The notes under the pieces are model-generated. The model did no database searches, had not been told where the DNA came from, and saw only the letters and a list, made by a program, of their open reading frames with translations. This document shows positions 11,601 to 23,600 of a stretch of DNA of 64,000 bases, piece after piece. The stretch is from NCBI GenBank assembly GCA_030674155.1, contig CM060335.1, positions 34,011,281-34,075,280 of the forward strand, written 5' to 3'. How positions within the stretch are numbered: the first letter of the stretch is position 1; each line of letters begins with the position of its first letter. The translations under genes and the position numbers were made by a program. The DNA is from Stramonita haemastoma. Taxonomy: Eukaryota > Mollusca > Gastropoda > Neogastropoda > Muricidae.

Positions 11601-14600
11601 CATGTAGGCCTAGTCTTATACTTTTTTTTCCCTACAAAATGAAGAGTTTTTCTTCACTATTTTCACCAAACTTTTTTGTTTTTTATTCTAAAACAAGGAC
11701 TTTCAGGGATGAGTTGGCAGAGTTGTCCAAACAGAAATGGACATTCTTCCTGAACTAACTGGCAGATTTCAGTGAAATTTGGCCACAGTCTTTTTTGCAC
11801 TACTTTAGGCTATGAAATTACATTATTTATTTTATATTCCTGACAACCATTTCTAACTTAAGTGCTGACATCCTTTTGAGATGCTTGTACATATTTTCCC
11901 CCTGAATTTGTCTGCCGACCTTGCTTCAGTTTTTGTTTCAGGATGTCATTATTTATTTCGAGCTAAGTATTCACAGTCTTTATGTTATCAGATTTGTTGG
12001 TTTTATTCTGCAACTCCTAGAAATAAGCTGTAGGAAATTGCAGCACTTTTTTTTTTCAATTTCCTCAGTTATTTTGGCTTTTGTCTCTTTAGCTGTCTTT
12101 GCAATTTGTGATAGTTTCATCCTGCCTGTTGAAAACAAAGATGGAGGGTTTTGCACAGTCTGCACTCTATCTGCAGTGCTAGATAAAAATTGCTCCATAT
12201 TCTGTATTGCTGTCTGATGCTCTTTAGAGTTACTGGTGAATTGTCAAGTGAACATTAAATTAGAGAGAGGGTGACTACATGAAGACAGAGTTGTTTTTCT
12301 CAAAAGAAAGCAAATTTGTCAACAAAGTGATATCTTTACATTCTACTCTTTCTTAAAAGAATTTGCTTTAAAAAAAAAAATTTTTTTTTAGTTACAGTTT
12401 TTCACAATATTTGAATTAAAGTTCACAGTCTGCATTTCTTTATTGATCATTGCGATATTATGACAATGAAGTATGTATGTATGTCAAGTGCCAGTTTGTG
12501 TGCGTGCGTGATAGTATGAGTGAGTGAGTGAGAGTGAGCAAGAGAGAGAGAAAGCCCTGTTATCAGGATGATGATGATAGTTTTAATTATAATATCATAA
12601 ATCACTTACACTAGATGAGAATATTTATGATTCAGTGTACTTTTTTCTTTCTGGGAATGGGGTTCATCCCCCTTTTTTGTTTGAGGTAAACCTTTAGTGA
12701 ATCTCTTAAGCATCTTAATGATAAACCAGTCCAGTTTTAAAAACCAAATTAATTTTATTTTCTTCAGAGACGGATGTCGGTGACAGAAGGTGGGATCAAG
12801 TTTCCGGAGACCACTGAAGGAGGACGACCCAAGCTTGGGGGGTTGATGGACCCTCGGCAGGGTGTGATTGACCGTACATCAAGATGCCAGACCTGTGCAG
12901 GCAACATGACAGAATGCCCAGGTCACTTTGGACATATTGAGTTGGCAAAGCCAGTCTTTCATGTCGCTTTCCTGGTCAAGTCCATCAAGATTCTTCGATG
13001 TGTGTGCTTTTTCTGTTCCAAAATCCTTGTGGACCCAGAGTCTCCCAAAATGAAAGACATTATGGCCAAATCCAAAGGATATCCACAGAAACGGCTTGCT
13101 CATGTGTATGAACTGTGTAAGAGTCGAAAATCCTGTGATGGAGGAGATGAGATGGATAAGAAGAACCAGGACCCTACTGGTGAAACCACTGATGAAAACG
13201 CTCCCAAAAGCCATGGGGGATGTGGGCGTTATCAACCAAAATTGAAGCGCAATGGACTTGACATCATTGCAGAGTGGAAAAATATCAATGAAGAGTCTCA
13301 AGAACGAAAAATGACTGTTTCAGCAGAAAGAGTACTTGAAATTTTCAAACGCATATCAGATGAGGAGAGTATGATGCTGGGTATGGATCCCAGGTATTCT
13401 CGGCCTGACTGGATGATACTCACAGTATTTCCTGTTCCACCCCTTCCTGTTCGACCAGCCGTTGTCATGTTTGGATCTGCTAGAAATCAGGATGACTTGA
13501 CACACAAACTGGCTGATATTGTCAAGGCCAACAATCAGTTGCGACGCAATGAACAGAATGGTGCCGCTGCTCATATTATCTTTGAAGATACCAAGATGCT
13601 GCAGTACCATTGTGCTACTCTGGTAGATAATGAAATGCCAGGCTTGCCGAGAGCTGTGCAGAAGTCGGGACGACCATTGAAATCTGTGAAGCAAAGGCTG
13701 AAAGGGAAAGAAGGTCGTGTGCGTGGCAACTTGATGGGGAAGCGTGTGGATTTCTCGGGCCGTACCGTTATCACCCCAGACCCAAATCTGCGGGTTGACC
13801 AGGTCGGGGTTCCTCGTTCCATTGCACACAATCTGACTTTTCCAGAACTTGTCACTCCTTTCAACATTGACATGATGCAGGAGCGTGTGCGTCGAGGAGC
13901 CAACCAATATCCTGGAGCAAAGTACATCATTCGTGACAATGGGGAACGCATTGACCTTCGCTTTCATCCAAAAGCCAGTGATCTTCACCTGCAGATCGGA
14001 TACAAGGTAGAGCGTCACATGCAAGACAATGATGTGGTCATCTTCAACCGTCAGCCAACACTACACAAAATGAGTATGATGTGTCACCGAGTCAAAGTCC
14101 TTCCCTGGTCCACATTCCGACTGAACTTGAGTGTAACAACTCCGTACAATGCTGACTTTGACGGAGATGAGATGAACCTCCACCTGCCCCAGTCACTGGA
14201 GACTCGTGCTGAGATCATGAACCTGGCAGCTGTCCCCAGGATGATCATCACACCCCAAGCCAACCGACCTGTCATGGGTATTGTGCAAGATACCTTGACT
14301 GCTGTGCGCAAAATGACAAAAAGAGATGTCTTTTTGAACAGGGTAAGTAAGGTTCTTCATTTACAAAGCTTTTATTTTGTTTCCATTATTTGTGGGCATA
14401 AATTTGATATACTTCTCTGTTATTCCTAATATTTGTGGAAAGTTGCATGGCCTGTAAATGATTTCGGTGCAAGCGCTTCGTTTTGTTTGCTTTACAAGAT
14501 TCAGCGCTATATATATAAATTCCATATATTATTATTTTTATATATTTGAAGGTATTCTGTGTTTGATAAAGAACCTAAATGGGATGGCTGAGTCTTCCCG

Positions 14601-17600
14601 GTTCCCCAGAATATTTTTATGTAGGTCTAAACACATTATTGTGGGACATGGGGGTTGGAATTGATAAGATTTTGTTTACAAGCTCATGTTAGTTGTACCA
14701 TATTTTGAAAGGGTATTTCTTATAAAGCCTATAAATTACTCTGTTTTATGCACTGTTGCCGAGGAAACATCTAATACAGCCACCAAAACTAAATGTTGCA
14801 AACTTCTAAACCTTTCTTCAAAATCTGTAACAATGGGGGGAGGGGGGGGGGTAGCTAAGTAGTCAGAGCACTCGCTTTCCCCAAGTCAAGTTAAGCAGTG
14901 TCAAGTGTGGTTACCAGTTGGATGGGTGACCATTTGCACACCTTGGCTTCAGTACAGTTCGCCCAGCTGTAAATGGGTACCTGCTTTCTTTAGGGTCAGG
15001 GAAGGTAAAGCAGTGCGGGATAGGAGATGGGCGCCACCCTCAATATGCTGCCCCTAGAGAAGCTGAGGTCTCTGACACCTTGCTCCCCTACAGCCACCTA
15101 GGTTATGGGGTACCTCACCAACAAGTGTTAGAAACCAGTTTCTACAGACAAGTTTTAGAACCCAAGTTCTTTAAATTCACAAATATGTGCCAAGATAGTA
15201 TACTATTTTACATAAAATAGTGATTTTTAGAAAGTGTCAACACCATAAAAACCAGTCGGTTTCCCGATCTAGTCCATGTTTTACACCTTTCTTCTGAGGC
15301 ATCATCTGATGATCTCAGCGTGACAAGCTTTGTAACGCGAAACTCCAATTTTTTTTTTAGGTCCTTTTATCTATACAAAAAAAAACTCGCGATGGTGCGT
15401 TACCTTGCCGTGGTGGGATGGCTTGTGTACTCCGTTTGATCCCCAGAGCTATGTGGGTGGGGGCTTCAGCCTCTGTCAGGTTCAACCATGCTCAACAGGT
15501 CTGTGGGGTAGGAGCCAGACTAAATTTGCACCCAGGTCCTCCAGGTTGGGGGTCGTGCTTTGGGCTAACAACCCATTCACATAAAAAATAGTATGTTACA
15601 GAAACCATAACAATATCTCCAAACAGCGACCTGGTTGGGGAAGAGTCCGTCCTCTCTGGTAGAATCTCTATGCCGCGAGCTGGTGAAAGCCTTCGGGAAG
15701 CTAGTGCGCCGACAACTCTTCTGACACCCACAAGGGAAGCGGAAAGTAGGTCGACCAAAACAGACCTGGCGCAGAAGCATTGAAGCAGAGATAAAGGCAG
15801 CCGGAATGACGTGGACCGAGCTGAAAAGGATCTCCCAGAACCGAGTCCGTTGGAGGAGTGTTGTTGCGGCCCTTTGTTCCCAAGGGAATTCACAGGCACA
15901 AGTTATCTTTTTAAAAAAAAAAAGAATAAAGATCAGTTTAGTAAGGAAAACGTTACTCATCCAATTTAGCAAACAACTCTCGTTCTTTCACACGATCATA
16001 CACAATAACCCTTATTTCCCTGAGGTCACACAGTTCATTCACTGTGAAACTCGCATGCCAAAGGGAAGTAATTTTTACAACTTTCAATAATTGAGTCACT
16101 ACACAAAAAACTGATTAAATATATTTATACTATCTTTTACTGCAAGAAATGTTATTTCCTGCATTCTGCAATAAATAAAGTATATACTGGGCCAGGTGCT
16201 TTTGCATTCATGCAGTTGTTTACCCCCCCAAAAAATTTTTTGAATCATGACATTTTATTTGCTATCTGTATGGCAATCACGATCTCTTCCATCAGTCTTG
16301 TAAACAACAGTATCTAGGCCACACTGCCCCATCTACTCGATCAGTCTTAACAATATTCCAATGGAAAAAGCCTTTAAATCTGCAGACTGCTCTATAGGTG
16401 TCCAAATCCTCTCTAAGCAGCCATCCTAACCATTGCTCATAAGATTTATTTAGCAAACTTTAAAAAATTCTAATTTGCCTAAAACCGTACCAATTTGAAC
16501 ACTGTAAATTTCAGAAAATGGCGGCATCTTGTTCACACAAAGACAGCAATTCTCGTGAGAGTCACGTTTATGTAAACAACAATGGCAGCCCCCATAATAA
16601 GCACATGGTTTGCGGGCGCTAATGGGCGCTACAGGGTTACATTATGAATGGGCGCTCCAGGGGAATAAGGGATAACCTACATGCTGATGGACCCATTCAA
16701 AAAAGCAGAAAAAGGCCCACTTACACTCGCTAATTTTTTCAAAATTAACAATATTTTGACAATGCACTAGCTTTAAAATCCTCAGATCATCTGTCCCATT
16801 TTCTTAGAGTAGTATTTCCCCCAGTCAAGTTAAGAAGCGTCGAGCGTAGTTACCGGTTGGATGGGTGACCGTTGGCACACTTTGGCTTTAGCACAGTCCC
16901 AACAGTTCACCCAGCTGTAAATGGGTACCTGCCCTCTTTAGGGTCAGGGAAGGTAAAGCAGCAAGGGAGAGGAGATGGGCGCCGCCCTCAACATGCTGGC
17001 CCCTAGAATCGCTGAGACGCCTAGCTCCCCTACGACTGCCTAGGTTATGGGACACCTTTACTTTTTTTTAGCTTTAGTATTTTGAGGTTTCCCGATTTAA
17101 GTGAATGATTCAATGAATACTAAAAGTTATAGCATTTTTTGTAAGGTATAAGTAAGACTGGGCACCTTATAACTTTTAAGAACAGATCTTATATTCGTCT
17201 AGCAATTTCTTATTCTTCAGTGGTCAAAAAAAAATAACAAAGTAGGTTTTTGTGTCAGAAGAAATTCACATCAATCTCAGATTACCTTCTCTTGGTTAGA
17301 CAGAAATAACAGATCTATTTCAAGATAAGTTTCAACTAATCCATTTTCATAATCGAACTAATTTCCTGGAAATATTTGACAAAATTGGGCATGCTTCTCT
17401 CCAGTTTCCACATGTCAGAAGTCAGAAGATCTAGGATGATCACATAGCTCTTTTCAAAGTTTTTGTTTTGGATAACCATACAAATGATAATTTGCAAACT
17501 CTGCGATCTTTGTATATATGGGTCATTCTCCTGAAAACTGGACAGATTTGTGACATGACAGCTAAAATTTTGAAATGCAACATTTCCCTTAATGTTGGTT

Positions 17601-20600
17601 GGGAATGAAAGCTTGATATCTATTCTTAGCATACATATAAAGCACAAAATGGCACAATGCTCAGAACTTGATGAATAATGAATTTTGTTACATCATTCAA
17701 CACTGTCTCGTGCATTACAGAAGACACCAAAAAGACAAAAATAACCTTGTTTAGAGGATTTTTTATTGTAAATTTTTGGTAGTTTTACACACAAATCCAC
17801 TATATATTGGCTTTTACTACACAACAGAAAGTTTTTTTGTATTTATGGCCCCTTCTTATCAATGTTGCTGAAATGATCAAACCAAATGTAATTTTTTCAG
17901 TTTTTTATTTCTTTCTATCAGACTTGTTTTATACACTAAACAGACACTGAAATGTGGTAAATATTCAACAGAATTCATCTTTTCAAAATGGTGAGTAAAC
18001 ATTGTTTTTGTTTTTTAACAATCAAGGCAATTTCAGTAATTAATTACATGTCTCGCGCATTACGTAGACACGTCTCGCATGTTACACAGACGCCATCATA
18101 TTGACAATACAAGAACTGAGTTGTTTGACAGCAACTTAACAAGTCAAACAAGGAAACTATAACTGTTTTACATATGGTTAAGGATTCCACTAACAATAAA
18201 ACCCAGAATCACTAACAGGAGAACATCAAAACCATGAATCTCCATGAACTACTTTCTCTGTCTTGCTGCTTCATCAAATTCATGGCACAGTTACCCTGGC
18301 ACAGTTACCCTCCCAGTAATTGTGAAGCTTGACACTAACTCTGGAAAGAAATATGATCACATAGAGTAGGTTTCGGCCTACACTTCCACTTCAGTTGAAA
18401 ATGCAGTGAGACTGTAAAGTACTGCTAGATTTGAAGCTTTTAAGTCTCGACGAAAGAAATATTGTCCGGGCTCAAGATGTCAGAATCATTTTGTGCAGTT
18501 ACAGATAGAAACTTAAGCATCACAAGCATAACAATTCACATTTTTTTCAAGCTAGTACATGGATTGTAATGGAAAAAATCAACTGAGTTTGAATCCAATT
18601 CAAATGAAAGAAGTACTGCCTCTCACCCGAAATAATTTTTGTGTTACACACATTTTGTGTGTAACACAAAAATGGACATATCACACATTATCTCAAGCCC
18701 TTTGTTAAGTACTATGAATCTAATTAAATCCATCTCACACATTGCATAGACACCTAGCTTATGGTAGAAGGTGTAATGTGCAGGACAATGATTTTAAAGT
18801 TTTATACAAGTTTTATCATTGGAGCTAATATTTCAATTCATAAGTTGTTATAGCACATCCCAGTTGGTTTGGCTTGCACATTCAAATATTTTATCAAGAT
18901 TTGTCGAATCCTTCATCTATTAAAAATAAAGTATAAATCAGATATGTAACGAATGTGACTCAGACACATGGTAGTGGTGTCTTTGGTAACGTGCAGGGCT
19001 AAATTTGTTTGTAACAGAAAAGCAAAGACAAGTGAACAGAAACAGGAGCTTCAGACACCAGTTGGTTTCATAAACTACATTATTTCACTTACGAGAAGCA
19101 ATGGAAAGCTGCACTTACAACAACTTTTATTTTTATTTTTTCCGTATCACGCCACATTTCAAGACGCCAAACACATGGCGTCGTTAGTAACGATCGAGAG
19201 AACAGGTCAATGATGTCACTAAATGAACACTAAGTATTTACGACAGTAGAAGCTGTATGCAAAAATAAGAAGTCCAGTGTATTTCCCTGCGTACAAAACC
19301 TTCAAATCATGACCTTAATTTCATTATCTGGAGTACATTTCTGTTTTTGAGCCAAGCCGATGATTCCACGCCTTTTGACAAACGTCCCATGATGCTAGAA
19401 TCGATCGATCTAACAGCTGCTAAAGCCTGTGACAATCTGAAATCATCACGAAGAAATGATGAATAAACATCTCTTGAATCTGTATTAACAATCTTTTTAT
19501 GCATAGTATTCAGAAAGAATAAACAATCTTTCCTCCAAGACCTCAACAGGGGCTGTTGCTTGATGGCGTATCGCGAGTTACACAAAGAAAGTGAACAAGA
19601 CACCACAGGTTTAAAGTGCATTTGTACCTCAGCACACACTCTCTCACAGCAGACAACGAACCAGAAAGCTTCCCCAGTGCAAACGTACTGAGATTCATAC
19701 GCGAAGGTCGGTAAGAGTTCGCTGTGACTGATAAAATAGTCCCTTTGTTTGTTCGAACATTACAGCTTTTGAAAGACACCACGTGTGAAAATCGTAATAG
19801 GTAGCTCATTTCTCAGGATAGTATTATCCTTTCTTCATCCAACTTGGTGAATAATAGCACAAAAAGCATTACTCTTGACACAACACTTTGGGGTGAAGGT
19901 CATGTTCTCTATTTTTAGACAATGCAGCTTTATCGATCGAACGTGGCAAAGACGCCGAGTGTAATGCGCAAGACGCTGATTTTCTTCCTGGTATTTCTTT
20001 ATGATGCAATCATTTTATATACTTTAACTTACCCAGAAACAAAGTTCTTCATCATACCTTTGCTTTGATAACAAATTTGATTCTTTACACTGAAAATCTA
20101 GGGAAATATCAACGATTGATGTGTGTGCTCGAAACCATGTCACAAACTGGGTACAGGAAATCGTGTAAATTTTGCACATAAATGGCTTGAGGCAAGTAAA
20201 ATAATGCACACACACAAATGATTTCATTTCCTTCATTTCTCCAAACATAGTCCACACAAAAGATGTAAAACATTTTAAGATTTTTGTGTTAGGAGATATT
20301 TTATTTGGCTCTAAACATGGTGACCCCCATCTGGCCAGTTTTCAGGAGAATGACCCATATATCAAGATCTATACACCATTATTTATATCGATGATCTATC
20401 ATGAAATATTTATCCTGTGAATCAAGAAAATCACCGATTCTTGATATGATCGGCTCTTGACAATCATTCTTCCTTGCTATTGTATAAATGTCTGTGAATT
20501 GAGTACTTAGAGATGCAGCTGAATGACAAACCATTAATACATTAACCCTTGGTTTTTCGTAAAAACTTGCCTTAATTGAAAAAAATTGTCGCCCATTTTG

Positions 20601-23600
20601 GTCTTCTACAATAAATTCTGAACACAATTATACCAGATACAAAAATATATACAGTGACAATAGTTGCCTGTCATGAATACACATGAGGTTTTTAACCCTT
20701 TGCTTGGCACAACGCCCCAAAGCGCCCGACCCTGTCCTTGAGCAAAACGCCCCAAAGCGCCCGGCGACATGACCGTCACTTTAGAGCGATCATACATTCG
20801 AAATTCCCGCCAATCTCGCTTCAAATCTCGTGAATATTGAAGCCACGAGACTGCCCGCGAGACTTCCGCATGTTTATTACAAATGGCGGCGATTGGAGTG
20901 AGTTTGTTGCAAGTTTTGGAGGAAAAAAATCGCAAATTTTTCCAAGATGGATGCTATCTTCGAACCCGACATGTACGATCGTTTTTACAGCTTCCATGCC
21001 AAAAATATGACGCTGTGAGATGTGTATCTAGGCTCAAATATCGATGTAATCGATCCTAGTAGTGTGTGCACTTCTGAGTTTGTTGACTGAAGTGAGAGAG
21101 ACGACTTTGACTACGGCGAAGTTCGAGACGAAAATCGATCGTCAAATCTAACACGGCCGATACGCGTTTTGAATTCTACTCTTAGATTTGGGGAAATTAT
21201 CGCGGATTTCAAGTTTGGCAATGGTTCAGAACTTGATATATTTTGTTATTTGGTTGCTATTCGGGATTTTGATACGGTAGCGGCTCAAACTTAAACGTTA
21301 AGCTGATCGCGATCATCGGTAAACAAAAATGGCGGTCGTCGGAATGTTCGATGTGTTCGTGCACCATTTATCAAAAAAACTATAAAACCAACAGTAGGTT
21401 GAAAATATCTTTTCTATAATTGTTTCTTAATGTTTTAGTTTTTATTTAATCAAAATCCATGCACGCATTCTAAAGTTATTGCAACGCTAACTGTAACACA
21501 CGCAAACCAATCAATGACTGTGTGTTTATGCATTATAATTCTAAAAGAAAATAAAAATAATGACAAAAATTGGGTATTAGCAATTTCTTTATTCATTTCT
21601 GCATCTTGCTGTTTTTATTTCATCAAAATCCACCTGACCATTGTAGAGTTATTGCATGTTAAATACATACACCCACTCACAAGCCATCCACCTCCATTTT
21701 CTCTGCCCGGCAGGAAGGTGACAAATGATTTTGCTGTGCCCAGCAAAGGGTTAAGAGATGCAGAGTAATAAGGAAGTGGAAAGATCGGAAATTTGTCATT
21801 TTTCACATGTAATGATGGTATTTGCCAGGGGCTGAGGCTACCTAAAGTGATAAAAGAACAAGGAAAGAAGTGCTCAATGAAAAGAAAAAAGATTGAAGTA
21901 TTTTGTGATACGTAGGGTTTTAACCATCAGTACAAGAGAAGCAGAATAATAACGAAGTGAAAAGACCAGAAATTTATTTTACAGCTGAATTGATGGTGTT
22001 TATGGGGGGCTGCAATTACCTGTTATAATGAGATAACAAGAAAAGTTGGTGTTTTCCTGGTGCTCATGGATTGAGCAGTTAAGACAAGAGTTCTGCTGTG
22101 ATGCAGGAAAGGATGTTCATGATTTTTTTTTTTTCCTTTTTAAATTGACAAGAGCACTTGTGTTTGGGGTTTTCTCTCTCTTTCTTTTTTTTTCTTTTTT
22201 TATATTTCAAGATACATTCTTATAGGTGTTTTCTTGCATTTTTGTTCACAGGCCCAGATGATGCATTTGCTGATGTTCCTGCCAATCTGGGATGGGAAGG
22301 TGCCTCTGCCAGCAATTCTGAAACCAGAACCCTTGTGGACAGGCAAGCAACTCTTCTCCCTTGTCATTCCTGGTCGAGTCAATGTCATCCGAACCCACAG
22401 TACTCATCCAGATGGTGAAGATGCTGGGCCTTACAAGTGGATTTCGCCTGGTGACACCAAAGTACTTATAGAGGATGGTGATCTGATCAGTGGCATTCTG
22501 TGCAAGAAGACGCTGGGAACTTCAGCTGGATCTCTTGTCCACATATGTTTCATGGAGCTGGGCTACAGTACTGCTGGTGAACTGTATGGCAACATTCAGA
22601 CTGTGGTGAACAATTGGCTCTTGATCGAAGGTCACAGCATTGGCATTGGTGACACTATTGCTGACCAGCAAACATACCATGAGATCCAGGAAACCATTCG
22701 CAAAGCTAAAGCTGACGTGATAGAAGTCATTGAGAAAGCTCACAATGATGAGCTTGAGCCAACCCCAGGTAATACGCTCCGTCAGACTTTTGAGAACCAG
22801 GTGAATCGCATCTTGAATGATGCTCGTGACAAAACTGGTAGCAAGGCCCAGAAGTCCTTGTCAGAGTTCAACAACTTCAAGGCTATGGTGGTGGCAGGGT
22901 CCAAAGGATCAAAAATCAACATTTCACAGGTTATTGCTTGTGTGGGTCAGCAGAACGTTGAGGGAAAGCGTATACCTTTTGGCTTTCGCTATCGCACACT
23001 TCCCCACTTCATCAAGGATGACTATGGTCCCGAGTCAAGAGGGTTTGTGGAGAACTCCTACCTTGCCGGACTGACTCCATCAGAGTTCTACTTCCATGCC
23101 ATGGGAGGTCGTGAGGGTCTCATTGACACTGCTGTGAAGACTGCTGAAACAGGATACATTCAGCGTCGTCTGATCAAAGCTATGGAGAGCGTCATGGTCA
23201 AGTATGATGGCACAGTCCGTAATCAGGTCGAACAGCTCATCCAGCTTCGCTATGGGGAAGATGGTCTTGATGCTTGCCATGTTGAGTTCCAGGCTCTCCC
23301 TACCCTCAAGCCTTCTGCACGAGCATTTGAGCGCCAGTTCAGGTTTGACCCCACTGATGAGAGGATGATGAAACGTTGCCTCAAGGAAGACGTCATCAAA
23401 AACTTGAGAGGAGAGCACCGGTTGATTGAGGCATTGGAGGCAGAGTGGACTCAGCTTTGCAATGACCGAGAGAGTGCTCGGCAAGTCTTTTCAACAGGAG
23501 ATGCTCGCATTGTGCTCCCATGCAACCTGCAGCGAATGATCTGGAATGCACAGAAGTTGTTTTGCATTGACAAACGCAAACCATCAGACCTTGATCCAAT

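Larger units (their letters stand above)
5699..12767 (+). other. RPB1 intron 1 (7.07 kb)
   Basis: Donor GTGAGT, acceptor TTTTCTTCAG. About 5.5 kb of it is a Gypsy retrotransposon in antisense orientation; without that insertion the intron would be about 1.5 kb. Poly-T tracts lie near 5827-5851. The right part (11557-12767) holds AT-rich unique sequence and short GTAT, GTGC, GAGT and AG repeats at 12474-12552, with no gene. Confidence 0.9.
14343..22251 (+). other. RPB1 intron 2 (7.9 kb), transposon-rich
   Basis: Donor GTAAGT, acceptor TTTTGTTCACAG. It contains two 5S/tRNA-like SINE copies, a deleted LINE, two piggyBac-like elements and a 2.8-kb TIR element, all listed separately. A SINE-tail-like piece (family G: ACAAGATTCAGCGCTATATA) is at 14493-14535. 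Near its end, 21751-21840 and 21924-22030 are diverged copies of one block (GCAGARTAATAA, GAAAGATC/AAAGACC, GGTGTTTATG-like). Confidence 0.9.

Noticed and set aside
14889..14935. A real 5S rRNA gene
   Set aside because: Only the internal promoter part is similar and it occurs in two dispersed copies with a common SINE body.
18968..19809. Short frames (81-110 aa) as a transposase of the 2.8-kb TIR element
   Set aside because: Too short, in different frames and strands, with no DDE-like motif.
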